From: an uncultured Lachnospiraceae bacterium
GTDB taxonomy: Bacteria > Bacillota > Clostridia > Lachnospirales > Lachnospiraceae
Length of the DNA: 16,731 bases
Direction: 5' to 3'
Assembly (NCBI GenBank): GCA_902782715.1
Contig: CACZOG010000130.1
Span: 1-16,731 of the forward strand
Part shown: positions 1 through 7,100 of the stretch, one piece after another
Numbering within the stretch: position 1 is the stretch's first letter
How the letters are laid out: each line of letters begins with the position of its first letter
Translations under genes and position numbers: made by a program
Notes under the pieces: generated by a model
The model's input: the letters and a program-made list of their open reading frames with translations, nothing else
Databases searched by the model: none
What the model was told of the DNA's origin: nothing

Positions 1-142
1 TCGTTTCTGCTTAATGCAGACTATATTGTTTGTACAGTGACTTGTCGTCAGTATCTCGACTTGACATTCGCTCCATGTAAAAACCCGCTAAATTACAGCG
101 GCAACCTTACATTTCATCGCTATCAATGCCACAGCAAGAGAT
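1..142 (-). other. Possible transcribed leader running out of the left edge
   Basis: No convincing protein gene is visible. Read on the minus strand, this stretch lies just downstream of a strong promoter (143-171). It contains a 5-bp hairpin (101-97 with 89-85) followed by GTTTTT, a second small hairpin (20-16 with 10-6), the hexamer CAAGTC twice, and only a tiny ORF of about 21 codons without a ribosome binding site. The structure and the missing ORF suggest an untranslated leader, for example of an rRNA operon or another highly expressed transcript whose body lies left of base 1, or a short regulatory RNA ending at the first hairpin. The identity is inference. Confidence 0.3.
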
Positions 143-171
143 ATATTATCAAATATATCCCCGTATTTCAA
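143..171 (-). promoter_or_regulatory. Strong-looking minus-strand sigma-A promoter with A/T upstream tract
   Basis: On the minus strand, TTGAAA (171-166) and TAATAT (148-143) are separated by 17 bp. Immediately upstream of the -35 box, 172-204 is almost pure A/T (runs of A and T), as in an UP element. Together these suggest a strong promoter firing toward the left edge, with the start near base 136. It faces away from the DUF4190 gene, so its target is probably outside the window. Confidence 0.5.
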
Positions 172-269
172 GCATTTTTTACAAATTTTTTTAAAAATTT
201 TCTACAGGCACAATTGTTAGTTGTGTTCCTTCTATATATAGTGTCGCTCCGATTTTCGGGCATAAAAGA

Positions 270-306
270 GCGTTGCTTCATTATATATAGAAGCAACGCC
301 TTTTTT
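270..306. terminator. Rho-independent terminator, probably for the DUF4190-like gene
   Basis: A perfect 10-bp inverted repeat (270-279 with 290-299, GCGTTGCTTC arm) encloses a 10-nt A/T loop. On the plus strand it is followed by TTTTTT at 301-306; on the minus strand by TCTTTTAT. It lies about 30 nt past the stop of the minus-strand gene ending at 328, which it should terminate. It could work in both directions, but no plus-strand gene is seen to its left. Confidence 0.75.
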
Positions 307-327
307 CTTTCCTTAATGGTTTGTTTA

Positions 328-849
328 CTACTGAAGTTCCTGCATGATGTCTTCCATATTATTCAAAATGTAATCAAGTGTCATTTCATCCATTCCGCCG
401 ACTGCATGCTCAAGTATTGTTCCCAATATTGCAAGAATTATTCCGATCACGCCGGATACGACACATGCGATTCCGAGGATCAGTCCTGCTATGGCCATTC
501 CTTTTTTATCCGGTCTTTTCTTCATTCCGATCGCACTGAGAATGATTGCCGGAATTCCGAAGATCAGTGTTGCGATCGAGTTCCATGCACCCGTTTTACA
601 GCAGCAGCATACAAGCACTACTATTCCCACGATTCCGAGGATCATGCCTATAAGACCGAGAACATTTATTCCGCCGCCTGAGGGCTGGGAATAATCTTCG
701 GACGATGTATAGGAATACGTATTGGTCGTCTCCGTGGAAGCAGCTTCCTTCATTGCCTGAATCTGCGCTTCCATTTCGGGTGTAAGTCCGTTAGACTGCT
801 GTATTGTTTCGTTATTGGTAACCGTATTTTCCATGTTCTGATTATCCAT
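328..849 (-). CDS. DUF4190-like small membrane protein
   Basis: A 173-residue protein of unknown function. Residues 1-58 are polar, rich in Asn, Gln, Ser and Thr, and look disordered. Three hydrophobic segments follow, at about 61-81, 90-109 and 118-144. The segments with GxxGMILGIVG and KKGMAIAGLILG resemble the DUF4190 fold common in Gram-positive membrane proteins. A striking Cys cluster (CCCC, 81-84) ends the first helix. The start is taken at 849 rather than 873: GGGAG (862-858) lies 8 nt upstream of this ATG, while the upstream in-frame ATG has no such site. It has its own promoter (913-941), diverges from the hydrolase gene and ends before the terminator at 270-306. Cellular role unknown; family call moderately sure. 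Confidence 0.8.
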   Translation of the reverse strand: MDNQNMENTVTNNETIQQSNGLTPEMEAQIQAMKEAASTETTNTYSYTSSEDYSQPSGGGINVLGLIGMILGIVGIVVLVCCCCKTGAWNSIATLIFGIPAIILSAIGMKKRPDKKGMAIAGLILGIACVVSGVIGIILAILGTILEHAVGGMDEMTLDYILNNMEDIMQELQ

Positions 850-912
850 TGTTTTTTCTCCCGTTTTACACATGACACTTAAAAAAGTATCGATTTATAC
901 GTTACAAATTTG

Positions 913-941
913 AGTTTACCCTAAGGATAAAGCAATGTCAA
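913..941 (-). promoter_or_regulatory. Promoter of the DUF4190-like gene
   Basis: On the minus strand there is a perfect TTGACA (941-936), a 17-bp spacer and TAAACT (918-913, four of six consensus bases). Predicted start is near 906, giving a 5' leader of about 57 nt. The -35 box lies only 2 bp from the -35 box of the divergent hydrolase promoter. Confidence 0.65.
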
Positions 942-943
942 TC

Positions 944-972
944 TTGAAAAAAGCAACATTTCTCTATATTAT
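944..972 (+). promoter_or_regulatory. Promoter of the SGNH hydrolase gene, giving a leaderless mRNA
   Basis: TTGAAA (944-949), a 17-bp spacer and TATTAT (967-972, five of six) form a good sigma-A promoter. Only 6 nt separate the -10 box from the ATG at 979, so transcription should begin at or next to the A of the start codon. There is no Shine-Dalgarno sequence in between. The geometry matches the plus-strand promoter at 11055-11083. Confidence 0.65.
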
Positions 973-978
973 ATCTTT

Positions 979-3330
979 ATGGACAGAAAACGCTCAAAGA
1001 AGAAAAAAAACAACAGAAAAAACGCTAAAAAGACCAACCCGCTTTTCATAGCACTCTTTTATCTTTTCCCGATAATCGGTCTGATCGTTCCTTATATCAT
1101 ATATCGTGCGAATTTTGCCCCCGTCCTGACCGAAATCTTAATGGACGAACTTTCTTTCGTAAAATACCTTGTTTTAAACAGATCTCATACATTTGCCGGC
1201 GGATGGATCTCGACAAAGCCCTATGTTCCTTTGTCGACAAGATTCTTCCTTACATATTATTATACGGATTTCGCAAACTGGAAAACGGCTCTTTTAAATT
1301 CCGTTACGGCTGTATATTCGATCTTCTGCGCAGCGTATCTTTTCTTCGTATCGGGACTTCATGCCAAAAAATTCTATACCTATATCATAGCCGCGATACC
1401 GGGAGTTCTCCTTGCGTTGTTCGGACTTAAGCTCACTTACGAGTGCAATTATTTTCTGACAATTATCACTCCGCTTTTTATCGTGCTCGGATTTCTTTTG
1501 CACGGAATAAGAAGCGAAAAACTCCCGATTCCCGCACGAATCGGCATATCTGCTCTGTGCATCGTTCCGGTAATCGCCATCTTTGTATACATGGGACACA
1601 TGAAAGCATCCTATGCTTTCGACAATTCCGATCTGATCTCGTTTAAAACCGAGGAAAATCCCACGGATATCACAAGTAAATATTCCGGACTCGTTAATTT
1701 CTTAAAACTTCAGGATCTGCCGGTTTCGTACTGCACCGATTCCATTATAAATGAAGTAACGGTGATCGGAGACTCACAGGTTACACTGGCTCCGATCTCT
1801 TCCGTTGAAGAACTGACCAGGTTTGACGAACCCTCGGATTCTTTTGCAAACCCTTATGAATCCGTAAGTCTTGATACCAAGCCCTTTTACATGATCTATG
1901 ATAATGAAACGTTAAAAGAGTATTCTTCGTCCTTATATATTAAATTCGGAAAAGAAATCTTCAACGACGGCAATTATTCCGTTTATTCGTATGACAATAT
2001 AGCATATTTCAACGATTCCGTTTTCCAGAACAACATAATAGACCTCGCAAACTCAAAATACGATTCGTTCTATTACAGTTTCCAGGGTGCGGACATAAAC
2101 GATCCCAAAGATTTCCCCGTATTTTCCGGAACAAATCCCATCTTCATTCATCCTTCGACGACGGATTTCGAAAATGTAAATGTTCTTCTTGATTCCGCCG
2201 TTTCCAAAGAAGGGATCAAAAATGTTTTCTTCGAACTCGATACCGTCTCGCTGGCTTCGCTTGAGGGAAGTTCGGAACTCGAGTATATAGATAAAATGAT
2301 CTCCAAATACTCGGACGTGACGTTCTTTATCACACTCGGTTATCCCGGCGTTTCCTACTGGAGACAGTATAACGACTCCGAGAGAAAAGCTCTTATTTCT
2401 TCTTATGAAACAGTGGTTAAAAAACTTTCGCACAACGACAATATCCTCTTCTTCGCCCCCGGCGGCGAGAAATGGCTTGTGGAAAGCAAGGGTAATTATA
2501 TCGACGGTGCTCCGAAAGAGGAAGTTGCTTTAAGTCTTTTGGTCACCGTGGTGTGCAACCGCGGTTATCAGGTGGATAAAAACACCGTTACGGATTATGA
2601 AAAGAAAATGTCCGACCTTGTCGCAGAAAAGATCCAGTATCCGGACCTTTCCGATATGGAGTTGGTTTTCTTTGGGGACAGCATTCTCGGAAACTATCAC
2701 GGCTCACTTTCAATCCCCGGGCTTTGCGAAGGACTTTCGGACTGTAAGTCTTACAATCTCGGAATCGGAGGAACAAGCGCGATCGGAGATTTTAACAATA
2801 TAGTCGATTATTTCCTCGGTCAATCCGATGATTACGGACGCGATTCAAAAGAATTCGAAGAAGAACTTGCCCGTTACAGAGCCGAAAGCGATGCTTCAAA
2901 GAAGAAGTTATTTGTTATAAATTACGGAGTAAACGATTATTTCTCCGGAATCCCCGCCAGAGAAGGCGACGGCACTCCTTACGAAGATTATGATTACGAT
3001 TCATACGAATCTGCCATGAAGGACGGCATTGCGGGATTAAAAGAAGCTTATCCCGATTGTTCGATATGCATTATCTCTCCGATCTACACGGATTATTTTG
3101 ACAGCGGAAAAGAAGTCAAATCCTCCGTGGGTTCACCTCTTGAAACCTATCGTGAAGCAGGCAGATCCGTTTCCGAATCGACAAATGCATTGTGGCTTAA
3201 CTCCACGGAACTTATTTTAATCGATGCAAAGAATTGCAAAACATATCTTGTCGACGGTGTACATCCGACAAACGAAGGTCTTTATCTGATAAGCAGTGCA
3301 ATAGTCAAATTCCTCGGAGAAAACCGTTAA
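979..3330 (+). CDS. Membrane-anchored SGNH/GDSL-family hydrolase
   Basis: A 783-residue protein. A Lys/Arg-rich start is followed by about five membrane helices (about 22-42, 104-127, 131-150, 158-176, 187-206), then an extracytoplasmic-looking region of about 350 residues and a C-terminal SGNH hydrolase domain (about 560-783). All four family blocks are present: GDS (566-568, nucleophile Ser568), the Gly of NLGIGG (594-598), GVND (650-653) and DGVHP (Asp759, His762). The family removes acyl or other ester groups, often from envelope glycans; the substrate here is unknown. The segment at about 235-340, with its pattern of alternating Tyr and strands after the last helix, recalls the C-terminal domain of GT-C membrane glycosyltransferases, but this likeness is weak. 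Start: ATG 979 is the only Met before the first helix and has no ribosome binding site. It stands alone and ends before the terminator at 3350-3390. Confidence 0.85.
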   Translation: MDRKRSKKKKNNRKNAKKTNPLFIALFYLFPIIGLIVPYIIYRANFAPVLTEILMDELSFVKYLVLNRSHTFAGGWISTKPYVPLSTRFFLTYYYTDFANWKTALLNSVTAVYSIFCAAYLFFVSGLHAKKFYTYIIAAIPGVLLALFGLKLTYECNYFLTIITPLFIVLGFLLHGIRSEKLPIPARIGISALCIVPVIAIFVYMGHMKASYAFDNSDLISFKTEENPTDITSKYSGLVNFLKLQDLPVSYCTDSIINEVTVIGDSQVTLAPISSVEELTRFDEPSDSFANPYESVSLDTKPFYMIYDNETLKEYSSSLYIKFGKEIFNDGNYSVYSYDNIAYFNDSVFQNNIIDLANSKYDSFYYSFQGADINDPKDFPVFSGTNPIFIHPSTTDFENVNVLLDSAVSKEGIKNVFFELDTVSLASLEGSSELEYIDKMISKYSDVTFFITLGYPGVSYWRQYNDSERKALISSYETVVKKLSHNDNILFFAPGGEKWLVESKGNYIDGAPKEEVALSLLVTVVCNRGYQVDKNTVTDYEKKMSDLVAEKIQYPDLSDMELVFFGDSILGNYHGSLSIPGLCEGLSDCKSYNLGIGGTSAIGDFNNIVDYFLGQSDDYGRDSKEFEEELARYRAESDASKKKLFVINYGVNDYFSGIPAREGDGTPYEDYDYDSYESAMKDGIAGLKEAYPDCSICIISPIYTDYFDSGKEVKSSVGSPLETYREAGRSVSESTNALWLNSTELILIDAKNCKTYLVDGVHPTNEGLYLISSAIVKFLGENR

Positions 3331-3349
3331 ACATATTATTGTCACTAAA

Positions 3350-3390
3350 AAAGCCTTGAAAGAATCAACTCTCTCAAGGCTTTCTTTTTT
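3350..3390. terminator. Bidirectional terminator between convergent genes
   Basis: A 10-bp perfect stem (3350-3359 with 3374-3383, AAAGCCTTGA arm) encloses a 14-nt loop. On the plus strand a T-rich run follows (TTTCTTTTTTT), and on the minus strand the stem runs into TTTTTT. It lies 20 nt past the hydrolase stop and about 50 nt past the thioesterase stop, and should serve both. Confidence 0.9.
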
Positions 3391-3433
3391 TATATTTTAT
3401 TCTGTAAAAAAACCGCTGTTTTATATTCATCCC

Positions 3434-4156
3434 TCAGGATTTTAATCTTGCCAGAACCGCAGTTTTGCCTTCTTCGTTTAAGATCTTAAGATCCAGGATC
3501 CCGTTTTCTTCCACTCCGTAAAAAGAGATCGTTTCTCCTTCAAAGCAGGGATTTTTATAATGGATCTCGAGTTCCTTAAAATCTCTTCGGCTTAACTCTT
3601 CACTCGTAAAAATACCTTCGATCGCTCTTATGTATGCCACATTGTTCATGTGTTTTCCGTAGTCGGTATCGATATTTCTGATTCGGTAGGTTCCGAGAAG
3701 CTCTCCCTCAAAATCACCTTTAAGTTTTTCAAACGGTTGGGGAATTACCCTTTTTTCTTCTATAGGCAGACCTTCCGGATAAATGTCTGTGGCCTTTTGC
3801 GGAACATGGGTGTTCGAATCTATTATTGCCCATTCTGTCTTTCCGACGGCATACGTTCCGTTTTCGTCGTATATTTCATAATCACGGTTACACTTAAATC
3901 CTCCGGCTTCTTCAGGCCATGTCGCAACCATAACCGTCTCGGCCATTTTCGGTCTTTTATATATTTTTATCCTGGTTTTTACCGCAACCCAGAAAAGACC
4001 TCTTTCGTTAAATCCGGTAAACCCTATTCCGAGCTTCTCTGCATGCATCATTGCCATGTCCATAAAAAGCATTGCCGCAGAAGAAAGAGACAGTTCGGCG
4101 GAATAATCGCAAAGACCGGGTAATATCGGTGTCTCTCTTTTTAAGATTCCGTCCAT
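3434..4156 (-). CDS. Acyl-ACP thioesterase (double hot-dog fold)
   Basis: A 240-residue protein of the bacterial/plant FatA/FatB-like thioesterase family. It would hydrolyse fatty acyl-ACP in the cytoplasm, ending chain elongation and releasing free fatty acid. The length suits two hot-dog domains (about 1-130 and 150-240). Typical landmarks are GLFWVAVKTRIKIYKRP in the first half and the active-site helix DTDYGKHMNNVAYI in the second (Asp163, Asp165, His169, Asn171, Asn172). In the usual D-x-N-x-H-x-N-N motif the Asn two residues before His is Gly167 here. Start: ATG 4156 is preceded by AGGAG (4166-4162) at 5 nt. An in-frame ATG at 4174 overlaps the upstream stop as ATGA, but AAGGA directly abuts it, so it is less likely. 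Second gene of an operon with the DUF2339-type protein, 14 nt after its stop. Confidence 0.92.
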   Translation of the reverse strand: MDGILKRETPILPGLCDYSAELSLSSAAMLFMDMAMMHAEKLGIGFTGFNERGLFWVAVKTRIKIYKRPKMAETVMVATWPEEAGGFKCNRDYEIYDENGTYAVGKTEWAIIDSNTHVPQKATDIYPEGLPIEEKRVIPQPFEKLKGDFEGELLGTYRIRNIDTDYGKHMNNVAYIRAIEGIFTSEELSRRDFKELEIHYKNPCFEGETISFYGVEENGILDLKILNEEGKTAVLARLKS

Positions 4157-4161
4157 AAAAT

Positions 4162-4166
4162 CTCCT
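4162..4166 (-). promoter_or_regulatory. Ribosome binding site fixing the thioesterase start
   Basis: AGGAG on the minus strand, 5 nt before ATG 4156. It favours this start over the in-frame ATG at 4174, which overlaps the stop codon of the upstream gene. Confidence 0.75.
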
Positions 4167-4170
4167 ATGA

Positions 4171-7100
4171 TCATTCCTTATCAGCCATGGCGGCATTTAC
4201 GAAATAGTAAAGCATGCTTATGATCAGACAGCTTATACCTGCGATAAGGAAGCTTAATGCATACGCAACTACCGAGGATTTCTCGAAGTCGATAAGCGAA
4301 AGTTTAAATATCATTATCATACTGATGACAAGACCGTAAATACGAACGCCTTTCATCTTCATTACAAATCCGAGAACAATGCATCCTACCGCAAGAACGA
4401 TTCCGACGATACTCGAAACGTAATTCGGAGCTTGAAGTGCATAGCAGAGAACAAACGGAACAAATACATATTCCACAACTGCGAAATACTTCCAGATAAC
4501 AGGATTATCATCCTCTTCGCCTGTCCATGCCCACGCAGTTGCAATGGGAATAAGGATAAGAGTGATAACACAAGATAAAACATCCGCAGGTGCTTCGAGT
4601 GCAAATGTGATTCCGATTCCGGTAAGTACCAGTGCATGGCTTACGGCTATGGAAATAAATCTCATATCCCTCTGGTCTGTTTCGGGATTTCTTACAAGCG
4701 GCGTAAATCTGAATACCGTGTTTACGGTAAACAGTAATGCGAATATCGCATTTGCCGGAACTAATATATTTAACTGTGCCAGCGTTTCTCTGAAAAGAAG
4801 CGGCCATATGATCGCATTCAAAAGGCTTAACGAATACAGCAAAAGTTTAAATATGTATGAATAAGCATTCTCCTGCGTATACATTAGGAACAGGAATACG
4901 ATGATCACCACTGCCGAGATCACAACATACATTACAGGATTAAAGAGCATCGAGATCGTGGCGATAAGGAACGCACCCGATATGACCGCGATCTTTTCCG
5001 ACATCCTCTCTGCCGCAAATCCGTGAATAAGCCATACACATAAAACCAAAGCTATAACGATCGCGGGAACCCAGTTGCCGGCTTCTTCAAATACGGGCAT
5101 AAGTATCGCCGCATAAATACCGACAACTACTAAAGTTCCATATGTCATCCAGTAGAAATCGTCTTCGCTGTCGGGATTCTTCGAAAGGCTTGTAAACTTA
5201 AAGAGAAGCGATACAACAAATAATGCCAGAAGTACCGTTCCTCCGACGTCAAGCCATGCAACCCGAGCCAGTTCGTCGATGAAAAGGACCGGGCATATCA
5301 CGCAGTTCGCAAGTGTCAAAAGGTAGATCGCGATCTTATATACAAACGAATAACTCTCGCTCTTTATATAAAGCATTGCTATAAAAAGAACCGTAAGGAT
5401 CACAACCGTTGCAACATATATCCAGGGAACATATGCCCAGGAGAGACATGCGATCAAGAACATCATAACAAGGAATGCGATCTTCTCGGTTTTCTTATTC
5501 GATATGAATCCGTGAAGTGTCCATACGATACCTAAAATGAGCAGGATCGCACTCGGGATATAATTTACATCGTCTCTAAAGGCTGCGAGGAAATATGCAG
5601 CAATTCCTGCAGTAAGACTCTCTGCTATAAAAGTTCTTATATGGTAATCATTCTCTTTTGTATCGGGGTTCTTCGAAAGGATCGTAAATTTGTAGATCAG
5701 GGTAATTGCCGTTGCTGCAATAAGCATTATTCCCGTGGTCTTAATATACTCGAGATTATCAAGCTGCTTACTGAACGACGAGGGAATAAGGAAGCAGTTT
5801 GCGAACATATATGCAAACACGGCATCTTTGTAAAATACGTTGTAATCCTCTTTTTTGATATATAAAAGAAGAAGGAATAATACGGAAACGACCGTAGCAA
5901 AAATGCAGTATTCCGTTTCTATATAAATAGACAAAGACAGCGGTATCATCAGATAAAGAGTTGAAAGTACCGCAATCTTTTCTTTGTTCTTTCCGACAAC
6001 AAATCCATGGATCAGCCATACAAACGTTATCACGCAGATGACCGCCAAAGGAATGTAATAGTTTTGTCTGGCTCTTATGTCGTAATGCATTTCCGCCATT
6101 GCAGAAAGCACCAGAAAAGCGAGTGTTATAAATGTAACCCATTCGAAGTCGTTTCTTGTCTTATCCGCCGTTTTGGAAAGACCGGTAAACATGAATATCA
6201 GGGTCAGAACCGTAGCGGCTATAAACCACACCTCGATCAGCAGATAATAGGAATACTTATTATATGTAAGGAATAAAAATGTATCCGTACCCGTGAAAAT
6301 CTTGAGTTCATCAACGAAATACCAAACGCAGGTACCGGCAAATCCCAGAGTGATGATAAAATAGCAGAGCTTGTCAATAAACGAATAGCTGTCCTTTTTA
6401 ATGTACATTAATGCAATGGCAAGTCCGATCGAGATGATCGCAAACCAGAATGCCGAATAGTCATAAGGCGTGAGACAGATAACAGCGAATACTAATGAGA
6501 CGATCGAACATATCCTGCACGCAGCTCTCTTTTGCAGATAGCCTCTGAAGATCGAAACGATGATCATTATAAAAGCGGTCAAAACCGGAAGGTATCCGAT
6601 CGTGCTGCCATCGATCTTTATTACAAATGCTGTCACTAATGCTGCAGGAACCGTAATGATATTGATGATCTCGGGAATGATCGCTATGTCAAATACTTTG
6701 TCTTTGTTCTTTGCAAGCGGAGTGAACATCATCATCAGATTAAGAAGCGAAATGAATGCGATTATTACCACCGGCTGAATTCCGAACAGCGATGTTGTAT
6801 CGAATACAGAGAATGAAACCATGATCGAATAAAGGATCAGGGCAAAGTAAACGCAAAGCTTATATGCAAACAGATATTGTTCTTTCGCCGCATAAAGAAG
6901 AGTCAGGATCAGTATCGCCATGGAAAGTCCTGCGATGATCCTCATCAGATCTTCTCCCGGTATAAAGGCATATATTACATAGAATAAAAGCGATGCGATC
7001 TTCAGAACATGATTCTTTCTTATGTATCCGAAAAGCGTAAGCGCAAACATCGCAATGACAAAACCGAATTTGAACGACGTGTGCGAACAAAGAAGAGCAC

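Noticed and set aside
37..681. Plus-strand ORF of 214 codons, open back to base 1
   Set aside because: It runs across a terminator and antisense to the DUF4190-like gene, has no ribosome binding site and its translation is not like a folded protein. The antisense gene has a promoter, start signal and terminator.
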